A stretch of 64,000 nucleotides of DNA, from assembly GCF_001295795.1 (NCBI RefSeq), contig NZ_LJHY01000071.1:1-64000 (forward strand), read 5' to 3'. A program made the translations under genes and the position numbers. This document shows positions 35,175 to 43,406 of this stretch, in pieces (within the stretch, counting starts at the first letter, position 1; each line of letters opens with the position of its first letter). The notes under the pieces are model-generated. The model saw only the letters and a list, made by a program, of their open reading frames with translations. It made no database searches and was not told where the DNA came from. The DNA is from Novosphingobium sp. AAP83 (GTDB lineage Bacteria > Pseudomonadota > Alphaproteobacteria > Sphingomonadales > Sphingomonadaceae).

Positions 35175-35223
35175 AACCTAGTCTGAAAGCTATCGTGCGT
35201 CAAGTGTAGCGTTACGCACTACA
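35175..35223 (-). promoter_or_regulatory. higBA promoter and operator-like dyad
   Basis: On the minus strand TTGACG (35198-35203) and TAGGTT (35175-35180) are 17 bases apart. A 19-base dyad with TGTAG/CTACA arms (35205-35209 and 35219-35223) borders the -35 and is a good candidate for HigA binding. Confidence 0.5.
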
Positions 35224-35679
35224 TCACCCTGCCAGCGCAGCTTTCACCAGTCCGCTGGCCTTGCTCATATCCAGCTGCGTGCCATGCCTGGCCTTGAGTG
35301 CGGCCACAACCTTGCCCATGTCTTTCATGCCAGCAGCGCCTGTTTCGGCGATCAGCGCGGTAATCGCGGCGCGGGTGTCGTCCTCGCTCATTTGCTGGGG
35401 CAGGAATTCCTCGATCACGGCAAGCTCGGCTTTTTCCACATCGGCCAGTTCCTGACGGCCGCCTGCTTCGTACATCGTGATCGATTCGCGGCGCTGTTTG
35501 GCCATTTTCTGCAAAACGTCGGTTACCAGCACGTCGTCTTCAGGCACCACGGTGGCGGTGCGCAGTTCGATGTCCTTGTCCTTCAGCTTCGAAAGGATCA
35601 GGCGGACGGCGGCGAGGCGGGCTTTGTCGCCTGATTTCATCGAAGAAATCTGCGCGGCCTTGATGGTATCGCGGATCAT
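35224..35679 (-). CDS. GatB/YqeY domain protein
   Basis: A 151-aa YqeY-type protein: DTIKAAQISSMKSGDKARLAAVR at the N-terminus, LTDVLQKMAKQRRES-like helix, EEFLPQQMSEDDTRAAI and a terminal KARHGTQLDMSKASGLVKAAL. YqeY resembles the tail of the GatB amidotransferase subunit and may bind tRNA. Its role is not settled. The start is placed at 35679. Upstream of dnaG-rpoD in many alphaproteobacteria and divergent from carA, as here. Confidence 0.9.
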   Translation of the reverse strand: MIRDTIKAAQISSMKSGDKARLAAVRLILSKLKDKDIELRTATVVPEDDVLVTDVLQKMAKQRRESITMYEAGGRQELADVEKAELAVIEEFLPQQMSEDDTRAAITALIAETGAAGMKDMGKVVAALKARHGTQLDMSKASGLVKAALAG

Positions 35680-35852
35680 GTGGAATTGTGTCCTGTGTCG
35701 GTCTTTATGTGAACGGGCGCACCGAAGGGCGGTCATTTCCCCATGTAAGGCAAACTTTCGGTCTTCGCTAGGTTGACGCGTGCGGGACTCAGGTCTAACC
35801 GCCGCCCCTTAGCAACATCGCCAAAACCCCTGCCAACGGAGCGCCCCCAATC

Positions 35853-37022
35853 ATGGCCGACCCCGCACTTTCGCACGCGTCCAAACCAGAAGGCGCGACG
35901 GGAGTCCTTGTGCTTGCGGATGGTTCTGTGGCGTGGGGACGTGGCTTTGGCGCAACCGGTTCTGCCGTGGGCGAGGTGTGCTTCAACACCGCGATGACCG
36001 GCTATCAGGAAGTGATGACCGATCCTTCCTACGCGGGCCAAGTCGTGACCTTCACATTCCCGCATATCGGCAATGTCGGCACCAATGCCGAAGACATGGA
36101 AAGCCACGGCGTTCCGGGGGCTGTTGGCTGCTTGGTGCGTGAAGATGTGACCGATCCTGCCAACTTCCGCAGCGCTGGCCCGTTTCAGGCATGGATGGAA
36201 AAGCTTGGCAAAGTCGGCATCGCCGGGCTTGATACCCGCGCGCTGACGCGCCGCATCCGCCTTTCGGGCGCACCCAACGCAGTGATCGCGCATGATCCTA
36301 AGGGCGAATTCGATATCCCCGCGTTGATCGAACGCGCGCGCAACTGGCCCGGCCTTGAAGGCATGGACCTTGCCCGCGTGGTCAGCCGCGATGAGCAGCA
36401 GGCGTGGGAAGGCTCGGTCTGGAAACTGGGTGAAGGATTTGGTCGATCTCCGCGCGATTCAAGGCCGCATGTCGTCGCAATCGATTATGGCGCGAAGGAC
36501 AATATCTTCCGCAATCTGGTGAAGGTGGGGGCAAGCGTCACGGTTGTTCCGGCGCAGACCTCGCTGGAAACGATCCTTGGCCTCAAGCCCGCTGGCGTGT
36601 TCCTGTCGAACGGTCCGGGCGATCCGGCGGCGACCGGCGCTTATGCCGTGCCGGTGATCCAGAAGCTGCTGGAGATGGACATGCCGGTCTTCGGCATCTG
36701 CCTCGGCCATCAGATGCTGGGCCTTGCGGCGGGTGCCCGCACCACCAAGATGCACCAAGGCCATCGCGGCGCGAACCATCCGGTCAAGCGCATGGCCGAC
36801 GGCGTGGTAGAGATCACCTCGATGAACCACGGCTTCGCAGTGGATAACACCGCGTTGCCCGACACCGTTGAGGAAACCCACGTCTCGCTGTTCGACGGCT
36901 CGAACTGCGGCATCGCGGTAAAGGGGAAGCGCGCGTTCGGTGTACAGTATCACCCAGAGGCATCGCCGGGACCGCAGGACAGCTTCTACCTGTTCGAGAA
37001 GTTCGTGGGGATGTTGGGGTGA
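35853..37022 (+). CDS. carA: Carbamoyl-phosphate synthase small (glutaminase) subunit
   Basis: CarA hydrolyses glutamine and passes ammonia to CarB for carbamoyl phosphate, feeding arginine and pyrimidine synthesis. The 389-aa protein has the N-terminal FNTAMTGYQEVMTDPSYAGQ and a class I glutaminase domain with the catalytic Cys283 in GICLGHQM and His367/Glu369 in QYHPEASPGP. It is separated from carB by about 570 bases containing a nuclease gene and repeats, rather than the usual short gap. Confidence 0.97.
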   Translation: MADPALSHASKPEGATGVLVLADGSVAWGRGFGATGSAVGEVCFNTAMTGYQEVMTDPSYAGQVVTFTFPHIGNVGTNAEDMESHGVPGAVGCLVREDVTDPANFRSAGPFQAWMEKLGKVGIAGLDTRALTRRIRLSGAPNAVIAHDPKGEFDIPALIERARNWPGLEGMDLARVVSRDEQQAWEGSVWKLGEGFGRSPRDSRPHVVAIDYGAKDNIFRNLVKVGASVTVVPAQTSLETILGLKPAGVFLSNGPGDPAATGAYAVPVIQKLLEMDMPVFGICLGHQMLGLAAGARTTKMHQGHRGANHPVKRMADGVVEITSMNHGFAVDNTALPDTVEETHVSLFDGSNCGIAVKGKRAFGVQYHPEASPGPQDSFYLFEKFVGMLG

Positions 37023-37046
37023 TACACCCCGAATTACTTCTGAATC

Positions 37047-37157
37047 CTCCCCTCCCCAGCGGGGAGGCGCCGCGGGTGGGGGAGCGAGGCGCAGCCTCGC
37101 GTCCAGCTATCGGGCGTGGGCACACCCCCACCCTTTCTTCCCCTGAAGGGGGAGGGG
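37047..37157. repeat. Composite GC-rich hairpin repeat, left flank of the DUF559 gene
   Basis: Several perfect hairpins lie close together: CCTCCCC-AGC-GGGGAGG (37051-37067), GCGAGGC-GCA-GCCTCGC (37084-37100), and a 9-bp GGGTGGGGG (37074-37082) complementary to 37125-37133. The final 37 bases (37121-37157), CACACCCCCACCC then a C-run/G-run hairpin, recur on the far side of the DUF559 gene in the same orientation. Confidence 0.75.
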
Positions 37158-37177
37158 CAAGAGAGGTTGTCGGCTAT

Positions 37178-37528
37178 TCACGTTCGGTTTCGGGCGAGGT
37201 CGATTTCGATCATCAGGGCCGTCAGGACGCCGTCCGTGTTGGCGAGGACATCGTTGTTCCAGTAGCGGACGACATGGTAGCCGTGCGCTTCGATCATTCT
37301 GGTGCGGGCGTCATCAGTGCTGCTGTCAGCGTGTTGCCCACCATCGAGTTCGACGACCAGCTTCAAGCGGCGGCAGGCGAAATCCACGATGGCGTTTCCA
37401 ATCGGAAACTGGCGCGTGAATTTGACGCCAAGCTGTTCGCCACGCAGCCGCGACCACATTCGTTTTTCCGCATCCGTAGGATCTTTGCGCAATTTGCGCG
37501 CCAGCGGCGTCAGGCGTTTGTCGCTCAT
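37178..37528 (-). CDS. DUF559 endonuclease-like protein
   Basis: A 116-aa protein of the DUF559 family, which has the Vsr/restriction-endonuclease-like fold. Sequence features are LARKLRKDPTDAEKRMWSRL, LGVKFTRQFPIGNAIVDFAC (the Asp is a likely catalytic residue), the LVVELDGGQH strand (Glu-Asp and His), and GYHVVRYWNNDVLANTDGV. The start is MSDKRLT at 37528; the longer reading begins in the repeat. The gene is antisense to carA-carB and bounded by direct hairpin repeats. Likely a mobile or domesticated nuclease unit; activity unproven. Confidence 0.82.
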   Translation of the reverse strand: MSDKRLTPLARKLRKDPTDAEKRMWSRLRGEQLGVKFTRQFPIGNAIVDFACRRLKLVVELDGGQHADSSTDDARTRMIEAHGYHVVRYWNNDVLANTDGVLTALMIEIDLARNRT

Positions 37529-37535
37529 ACGTTGT

Positions 37536-37572
37536 ACACCCCCACCCAACCCTCCCCCTTGAGGGGGAGGGC
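37536..37572. repeat. Direct repeat, right flank of the DUF559 gene
   Basis: ACACCCCCACCC is followed by CCCTCCCCC-TTGA-GGGGGAGGG, a perfect 9-bp hairpin (37550-37558 with 37563-37571). It is homologous to 37121-37157 in the same orientation. The carB start lies 24 bases beyond. Confidence 0.75.
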
Positions 37573-37595
37573 TTTAGATAGCGAAGTTCGTCAAA

Positions 37596-40500
37596 ATGCC
37601 CAAACGCACTGACATCTCCTCGATCCTGATCATCGGCGCCGGGCCGATCATCATTGGCCAGGCTTGCGAGTTCGATTATTCGGGCACGCAGGCGGTGAAA
37701 GCTCTCAAGGAAGAGGGCTATCGCATCATTCTGGTCAATTCGAACCCCGCGACGATCATGACCGATCCGGACATGGCGCACGCGACCTATGTCGAGCCGA
37801 TCACGCCCGAGGTGGTGGCCAAGATCATCGAGAAGGAGCGCCCCGATGCGCTGCTGCCGACGATGGGCGGGCAGACCGCGTTGAACACCGCGCTGTCGCT
37901 GTTCAACGATGGCACGCTGGCCAAGTATGGCGTGCAGATGATCGGCGCGGATGCCGATGCGATTGACAAGGCCGAAGACCGCCAGCGGTTCCGCGAGGCG
38001 ATGGACAAGATCGGGCTGGAATCGGCGCAATCCGGCATTGCGCATACCGTGGAAGAGGCGCTGGCCGTGCTGGAACGCACCGGCCTGCCATCGATCATCC
38101 GCCCCAGCTTTACCATGGGCGGCACCGGTGGCGGCATTGCCTATAACAAGGAAGAATTCGTCAAGATCGTGAAGGGCGGCCTTGAAGCCAGCCCCACCAC
38201 CGAAGTGCTGATCGATGAATCGCTGCTCGGGTGGAAAGAGTACGAGATGGAGGTTGTTCGCGACAAGAACGACAACTGCATCATCATCTGCTCGATCGAG
38301 AACGTCGATCCGATGGGCGTCCATACCGGGGACTCCATCACCGTCGCGCCGGCATTGACGCTGACCGACAAGGAATACCAGATCATGCGCAACGCCAGCA
38401 TCGCTGTGCTGCGCGAGATTGGCGTGGAAACCGGCGGATCGAACGTGCAGTTCGCGGTGAACCCTGCCGATGGCCGCATGATCGTGATCGAGATGAACCC
38501 GCGCGTATCGCGCTCGTCCGCGCTGGCATCGAAGGCCACGGGCTTCCCGATTGCCAAGGTCGCGGCCAAGCTGGCGGTCGGCTATACGCTTGACGAGATC
38601 ATGAACGACATCACCGGGGCAACGCCTGCGGCGTTCGAACCGACGCTCGATTATGTCGTGACCAAAATCCCGCGCTTTGCCTTTGAAAAGTTCAAGGGTG
38701 CGGACAACAACCTTGGCACCGCGATGAAATCGGTCGGCGAAGTGATGGCGATTGGCCGCAACTTCAAGGAATCGATGCAGAAGGCGCTGCGCGGGTTGGA
38801 AACCGGCCTTGATGGCTTCAACCGCGTGGTTGAACTGGAGGGTGCGAGCCGTGACCAGATCGTTGCGGCATTGAGCAAGGCGACGCCGGACCGTATTCTG
38901 GCGATTGCGCAGGCCTTCCGCGAGGGCTTCAAAGTTGATGAAGTACATGCGGTAACAAAGTATGAGCCTTGGTTCCTGCGCCAGATCGCAGAGATCATTG
39001 ATGAAGAAAAAGCCATTCAAAGCAATGGCTTGCCTAATGATGCTGCCGGTTTGCGCCGGTTGAAGGCGATGGGCTTTTCCGACAAGCGTCTTGCCACGCT
39101 GGCGGTGCGTTCGGTGGGTGTTGCGGGCGGTATGGCCGAGACACAAGCCAAGCGTTCGGGCCTGCTGCACGATGTGCTGAACGCGATGGCCGGTGCCACC
39201 AGCGAGGCCGAAGTACGCGCGCTGCGGCACAAGCTGGGCGTACGCCCGGTGTTCAAGCGTATCGATAGCTGCGCCGCCGAGTTCGAGGCCGTAACCCCTT
39301 ATATGTATTCGACATATGAGAGCGGACTGTTTGGCGAGCCGGAAAATGAATCCGCGCCGACCGACCGGAAAAAGATCGTCATCCTTGGCGGCGGTCCGAA
39401 CCGGATCGGGCAGGGGATCGAGTTCGACTATTGCTGCTGCCATGCGTGTTATGCGCTGGGAGATGCCGGGTTCGAAACGATCATGGTCAACTGCAACCCT
39501 GAAACCGTTTCGACCGACTATGACACCTCGGATCGCCTGTACTTTGAGCCGCTGACGGCCGAAGACGTGCTCGAAATCCTTGAGCTGGAACAGTCCAAGG
39601 GCGAACTGGTGGGCGTGATCGTGCAGTTTGGTGGCCAGACGCCGCTGAAACTGGCGCAGGCGTTGCAAGATGCGGGCATCCCGATCCTTGGCACATCGCC
39701 GGATTCGATTGACCTTGCCGAAGACCGTGAGCGTTTTGCCGCGCTGGTCAACAAGCTGGGCCTGAAGCAGCCGATGAACGGCATCGCGCGCAGCCGCGAT
39801 GAAGCCGTGGCGGTGGCCAGCCGCATCGGTTATCCTGTGCTGATCCGCCCGAGCTATGTGTTGGGTGGCCGCGCGATGGAAATCGTTGATAGCCTTGCGC
39901 AGCTTGATGATTACATCGCCACGGCTGTAAAGGTTTCGGGTGATAGCCCGGTGCTGATCGACCAGTACTTGCGCGATGCGATTGAATGCGATGTTGATGC
40001 GCTGGCCGATGGTGACGATGTTACCGTAGCAGGCGTGATGCAGCATATCGAGGAAGCGGGCATCCATTCGGGCGACAGCGCCTGCACCCTGCCGCCCTAC
40101 AGCCTGCCCGCCGATATCATCGCCGAGATGGAGCGTCAGGCGATTTTGCTGGCGCGCGGCCTCAACGTGCGCGGGCTGATGAACATCCAGTTCGCGATCA
40201 AGGATGGCGAGGTTTACCTGATCGAGGTCAATCCGCGCGCCAGCCGCACGGTGCCTTTCGTTGCCAAGGCCATTGGTCAGCCGATTGCCAAGTTTGCCGC
40301 GCGCATCATGGCTGGCGAAAAGCTGGCGAACCTGCCCGCGATCAAGCGAGAGATCGATTACATGGCGGTCAAGGAAGCCGTGTTCCCGTTCGGGCGCTTC
40401 CCCGGCATCGATCCGGTGCTTTCGCCCGAGATGAAATCGACCGGCGAAGTGATGGGCATCGACAGCAGCTTTGCGGTGGCTTTTGCCAAATCGCAGTTGG

Positions 40501-40919
40501 GTGCGGGCGTGAAGCTGCCACAAAGCGGCACGGTGTTTGTATCGGTCAAGGATTCGGACAAGGCGATGATTTTGCCTGCGGTCGTCAAGCTGACGCAGCT
40601 TGGCTTCAAGATCGTGGCGACGGGCGGCACCGCGCGCTACCTTTCGGATGCGGGCGTGAATGTGGAGCGGGTCAACAAGGTTGCCGAGGGGCGTCCGCAT
40701 ATTGTTGACCGGATCAGTGATGACGATATCGCGTTGATTTTCAACACCACCGAAGGCTGGCAAAGCCACAAGGATTCAGCATCGATCCGTGCTTCGGCAC
40801 TGGGCGCGCGGGTTCCTTCGTTCACCACGGCCGCCGGTTCGGTGGCTGCGGTGGAAGCGATTGAGGCAATGCGTGCGGCCGAACTTGAAGTGCGGTCATT
40901 GCAGGACTATTATAGCTGA
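37596..40919 (+). CDS. carB: Carbamoyl-phosphate synthase large subunit
   Basis: CarB makes carbamoyl phosphate from ammonia, bicarbonate and two ATP. The 1107-aa protein shows its internal duplication. The N-terminal half has ILIIGAGPIIIGQACEFDYS, and the second half has VILGGGPNRIGQGIEFDYCC. Both ATP-grasp domains are complete (VIEMNPRVSRSSALASKATG and LIEVNPRASRTVPFVAKAIG). The allosteric MGS domain lies at the C-terminus (KIVATGGTARYLSDAG). The start is the ATG at 37596. Confidence 0.97.
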   Translation: MPKRTDISSILIIGAGPIIIGQACEFDYSGTQAVKALKEEGYRIILVNSNPATIMTDPDMAHATYVEPITPEVVAKIIEKERPDALLPTMGGQTALNTALSLFNDGTLAKYGVQMIGADADAIDKAEDRQRFREAMDKIGLESAQSGIAHTVEEALAVLERTGLPSIIRPSFTMGGTGGGIAYNKEEFVKIVKGGLEASPTTEVLIDESLLGWKEYEMEVVRDKNDNCIIICSIENVDPMGVHTGDSITVAPALTLTDKEYQIMRNASIAVLREIGVETGGSNVQFAVNPADGRMIVIEMNPRVSRSSALASKATGFPIAKVAAKLAVGYTLDEIMNDITGATPAAFEPTLDYVVTKIPRFAFEKFKGADNNLGTAMKSVGEVMAIGRNFKESMQKALRGLETGLDGFNRVVELEGASRDQIVAALSKATPDRILAIAQAFREGFKVDEVHAVTKYEPWFLRQIAEIIDEEKAIQSNGLPNDAAGLRRLKAMGFSDKRLATLAVRSVGVAGGMAETQAKRSGLLHDVLNAMAGATSEAEVRALRHKLGVRPVFKRIDSCAAEFEAVTPYMYSTYESGLFGEPENESAPTDRKKIVILGGGPNRIGQGIEFDYCCCHACYALGDAGFETIMVNCNPETVSTDYDTSDRLYFEPLTAEDVLEILELEQSKGELVGVIVQFGGQTPLKLAQALQDAGIPILGTSPDSIDLAEDRERFAALVNKLGLKQPMNGIARSRDEAVAVASRIGYPVLIRPSYVLGGRAMEIVDSLAQLDDYIATAVKVSGDSPVLIDQYLRDAIECDVDALADGDDVTVAGVMQHIEEAGIHSGDSACTLPPYSLPADIIAEMERQAILLARGLNVRGLMNIQFAIKDGEVYLIEVNPRASRTVPFVAKAIGQPIAKFAARIMAGEKLANLPAIKREIDYMAVKEAVFPFGRFPGIDPVLSPEMKSTGEVMGIDSSFAVAFAKSQLGAGVKLPQSGTVFVSVKDSDKAMILPAVVKLTQLGFKIVATGGTARYLSDAGVNVERVNKVAEGRPHIVDRISDDDIALIFNTTEGWQSHKDSASIRASALGARVPSFTTAAGSVAAVEAIEAMRAAELEVRSLQDYYS

Positions 40920-41064
40920 ACCCCAAAGGTTCCTGGGCGGGCGTTCCCCGGCATTGTGGTACTGAAGGGCTGACCTGGCGCATACGGCGCGGGTCGGCGA
41001 GGACAGTTTTTCCCTGTAAGCCGTAACGGCAAGCAGGGGGCAGAATAAGAAAGAGATTGAAGCG
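40920..41064 (+). promoter_or_regulatory. Structured leader before greA
   Basis: The 145-base gap contains a nested perfect hairpin CCCTG(TAA)GCCGT-A-ACGGC(AAG)CAGGG close to the greA start, and upstream a GACC...GGTC stem and a GTTTTT tract. This could form an alternative leader structure. I see no clear promoter. The regulatory role is a guess. Confidence 0.35.
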
Positions 41065-41541
41065 ATGGCGAGTGTGGAAAAGCTGCCGATGCTTGCTGCA
41101 GGCTATGAACGCCTGACCGCCGAGCTGAAGGCGCTGCGTGAAGAGCGCCCCCTGATCGTTGATGCCATCGAGGAAGCCCGCGCGCACGGCGATCTTTCGG
41201 AAAACGCCGAATATCACGCCGCCAAAGAGCGTCAGGGCCAAGTTGAAGCTTCGATTGGCGATCTTGAAGACCGCGTAAGCCGCGCGCAGATCATTGATCC
41301 GGCCACACTTTCGGGCGACAAGATCATCTTCGGCGCAACGGTGACTTTGCTGGATGAAGATGAAAAGCCCGTGCGCTACCAGATCGTCGGCCCTTATGAG
41401 GCGGACGCGAAGAATGGCATGATCAGCTATAATTCGCCGCTGGGCAAAGCGCTGATCGGGCGCAAGGTGGACGAGGAAATCGAAGTGACCGTGCCAGCGG
41501 GCGACAAGTTCTATCTGGTGCAGAAGATCGAGTTTATTTGA
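41065..41541 (+). CDS. greA: Transcription elongation factor GreA
   Basis: GreA stimulates cleavage of backtracked RNA by RNA polymerase. The N-terminal coiled coil carries the catalytic tip acidic residues in HGDLSENAEYHAAKERQG, and the C-terminal FKBP-like domain has ISYNSPLGKALIGRKVDEEI. The length of 158 aa is standard. It lies 145 bases after carB and ends before a bidirectional terminator. Confidence 0.97.
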   Translation: MASVEKLPMLAAGYERLTAELKALREERPLIVDAIEEARAHGDLSENAEYHAAKERQGQVEASIGDLEDRVSRAQIIDPATLSGDKIIFGATVTLLDEDEKPVRYQIVGPYEADAKNGMISYNSPLGKALIGRKVDEEIEVTVPAGDKFYLVQKIEFI

Positions 41542-41562
41542 TAGCTGCTAGAGCGGAACAAG

Positions 41563-41596
41563 AAAAAAGGCCCCGGAGTGATCCGGGGCCTTTCTC
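41563..41596. terminator. Bidirectional terminator between greA and the DUF4170 gene
   Basis: A perfect 9-bp hairpin (41569-41577 with 41582-41590) has a run of six A on its left and TTT(CTCG)TTT on its right, so it can end transcription from both convergent genes. Confidence 0.85.
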
Positions 41597-41604
41597 GTTT
41601 GGGC

Positions 41605-41826
41605 TCAAGCCTCGGGCATATCGGGCTCAAGCAGCTTGTGCATATGCACGATGACATAACGCATTTCGGCATCATCAACCGTGCGCTGCGCCGCGCTACG
41701 CCACGCGTCTTCGGCGGTGGCATAGTCGGGGAACACACCGACCAGATCGATGGCCTTGAGATCAACGAAATCGAGGCCCTGCGGGTCTTTTACCCGTCCG
41801 CCCATTACAAGATGCAACTTCGGCAT
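41605..41826 (-). CDS. DUF4170 domain protein
   Basis: A 73-aa soluble protein: MPKLHLVMGGRVKDPQGLDF, then DLKAIDLVGVFPDYATAEDAWRSAAQ and the tail IVHMHKLLEPD. This is the DUF4170 pattern, common in alphaproteobacteria and of unknown function. The ATG at 41826 is the sensible start; the frame extends to 41970 without family-like residues. It converges on greA across the bidirectional terminator. Confidence 0.85.
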   Translation of the reverse strand: MPKLHLVMGGRVKDPQGLDFVDLKAIDLVGVFPDYATAEDAWRSAAQRTVDDAEMRYVIVHMHKLLEPDMPEA

Positions 41827-41950
41827 TTGGCGACTTTCCTTTGGGGAGGATAAGTGTGTGCCCATACAAAATGACAGGTTTAAAGCAAGTCGGGGAGCAG
41901 CGTATTTCTGCGTAGGAGGTGAGGCGGCATCGGTAGAATTCGGACGTGAG

Positions 41951-42011
41951 TTAGAGCGCTTTTCGACCAATCTGGGTCACTGTAATCCAGATTGGTCGAA
42001 CGGCGCTCTAA
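41951..42011. repeat. 61-bp long palindromic element
   Basis: Two nested perfect arms: TTAGAGCGC (41951-41959) with GCGCTCTAA (42003-42011), and 14 bp TTCGACCAATCTGG (41962-41975) with 41987-42000. They enclose an 11-base loop GTCACTGTAAT. The 2-base internal mismatch makes it a nearly continuous 25-bp stem. Likely a short non-autonomous insertion or a dispersed extragenic repeat. It sits in the gap between the DUF4170 and VOC genes. Confidence 0.75.
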
Positions 42012-42110
42012 GGTCTGCAAACGGCATGATCGCAGAACGATCTGGTTGGCGGGAATTGGGTGGGGAGCGGAATGGCGGCTTTCGCTTTGGCGCCTCAAGC
42101 CGCCAGCCAG

Positions 42111-42473
42111 CTAATCTGCTTCCTGTATCAGGCGCAGGAGAGTCCCGTCCGGGTCGATTAGAGCACCCACTTTGCCGCCCCATTCCTCGGCTTTTGGGCG
42201 ATGCAGGCGCGGCCAGCCCATCGTTTTTTCCAGCACACCAGAGCGCAGGATATCTTCAAAAAAGGACTGAACATCATCCATGCGCAAGCAGCAACTGAAC
42301 GAACTCTTCGCCGGATCAAGCTCTGGATGCGGAAAAAACTCGAGGGTGACTCCACCTCGTTCGAGAATCATCCAATTGTCGTCGCGCCAGTTCTCTGTGA
42401 ACCCGAAGCGACCATAGAATTCTGCGGTTGTGGTAAAGTCTCGTGACGGAAGATTCGGCGTGGCATGATCCAA
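42111..42473 (-). CDS. VOC-superfamily (glyoxalase/bleomycin-resistance-like) protein
   Basis: A 120-aa VOC-fold protein, closest in appearance to bleomycin-binding proteins: ATPNLPSRDFTTTAEFYGRFGF at the start, DDNWMILERGGVTLEFFPHP and a C-terminal VGALIDPDGTLLRLIQ. Such proteins either sequester glycopeptides or act as metal-dependent enzymes. The His at the start of the domain (DHATPNL) and Glu in LEFF could be metal ligands, but resistance proteins lack metal. The actual function is not assignable. Confidence 0.75.
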   Translation of the reverse strand: MDHATPNLPSRDFTTTAEFYGRFGFTENWRDDNWMILERGGVTLEFFPHPELDPAKSSFSCCLRMDDVQSFFEDILRSGVLEKTMGWPRLHRPKAEEWGGKVGALIDPDGTLLRLIQEAD

Positions 42474-42634
42474 GGCGTTTCACTCCTCTCATCGTCAGAT
42501 CATGTTGCCATGGGCGGTAGCCGTCAGCAATCGTCCATCACATGCGGAGGTTTAACGGTCGGGAATGGCTTCGCTTCCCGAATGGCAGCTTGTGGCGAAG
42601 ATCACCGTCTAGCTGCCATCCATGTCGGGCAATA

Positions 42635-43120
42635 TCAGTGCTTTATGCGCGATGCCAGTTCGGTCATTTTGCGGATGGCGATTTCGCTGGCTTCGATGGC
42701 GGCGGCACGGGCGACGTCGGCCAAGTCGGTGGCTTTGCGGCGGGCATCGCTGCTGCTTTCGGCGATCTTACCGCCCATAGTGCCGCCAGCGTCGGCCAGC
42801 TTTCCGCCTGCTTCTTCGACTTTGTGCAAGCCTTCGCGGCCCGCTTCAGCGGCCTTCATCGCATAATCGACCGCGTATTTGCCCGCGACGGTGGCCAATC
42901 CGGCGGCGCCTTTGCGGAAGCGTCCGGATGAGGGGAGGGCTTTGGCGATCAGCGCGCCGAGCAGAATGCCGGCGGCGACCGAGGCGACGGGGTGTTCGAC
43001 GATCAGGGTCTTGACGGTTTCGACGGGGCGCGCGTTGGCGGTGCGTTCGGCCAATCGCGTTTTCGCGGCCTCAACTTTGTCACGCAGTTCGTGTTTGGTG
43101 TCTGGCGTAGCGTCGTTCAT
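42635..43120 (-). CDS. YqjD/ElaB-like (DUF883) membrane-anchored protein
   Basis: A 161-aa protein with an amphipathic helical N-terminus (KHELRDKVEAAKTRLAER), the DUF883-type VETVKTLIVEHPVASVAAG with a hydrophobic glycine-containing helix (ILLGALIAKAL), and a long Ala/Lys-rich C-terminal helical tail. In E. coli YqjD and ElaB anchor in the inner membrane and bind ribosomes in stationary phase. The start is the ATG at 43120, with GGAG seven bases upstream, right after the previous gene's stop. Last gene of a four-gene cassette. Confidence 0.65.
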   Translation of the reverse strand: MNDATPDTKHELRDKVEAAKTRLAERTANARPVETVKTLIVEHPVASVAAGILLGALIAKALPSSGRFRKGAAGLATVAGKYAVDYAMKAAEAGREGLHKVEEAGGKLADAGGTMGGKIAESSSDARRKATDLADVARAAAIEASEIAIRKMTELASRIKH

Positions 43121-43121
43121 A

Positions 43122-43406
43122 TCAATCTCCGGATCGGATGGCATCGCGCGCCTTGGTGGCCAGATCGATCAGCGGCCCTCTGAGGAACCAGCCGATCAAT
43201 GCTGCCAAGATTGCGCCGATGATGGCCTTGTTTTCGTTTGCGACGTCGCGAACGGTGTCAATCATCTCAACGGCTTCATCGATTGCACGTTCCTTGATCC
43301 GTGCAGGCGATGATTCTGCTTTGGCCAGTTCAAGGTCTGCCCGCACGATGGCGAGCGCTTCATCGCGCAAAGCACGCGCGGCGGCGATGGTCTGTGGATC
43401 GCTCAT
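43122..43406 (-). CDS. Small membrane protein, YqjDE-cassette
   Basis: A 94-aa protein with a charged helical first half (ALRDEALAIVRADLELAKAE) and one hydrophobic helix (KAIIGAILAALIGWFLRGPL), ending in a short amphipathic tail. It looks like a DUF3618- or YqjK-type accessory protein, but I do not recognise a family with certainty. The start at 43406 overlaps the holin-like gene's stop by 4 bases, and the stop is 1 base before the DUF883 gene, so translational coupling is likely. Confidence 0.6.
   Translation of the reverse strand: MSDPQTIAAARALRDEALAIVRADLELAKAESSPARIKERAIDEAVEMIDTVRDVANENKAIIGAILAALIGWFLRGPLIDLATKARDAIRSGD

Noticed and set aside
37326..40769. Very long minus-strand reading frame (1147 aa) opposite carB
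   Set aside because: It is the antisense shadow of carB, caused by high GC and codon use. The sense strand has complete carB motifs, and the antisense translation shows no family features.
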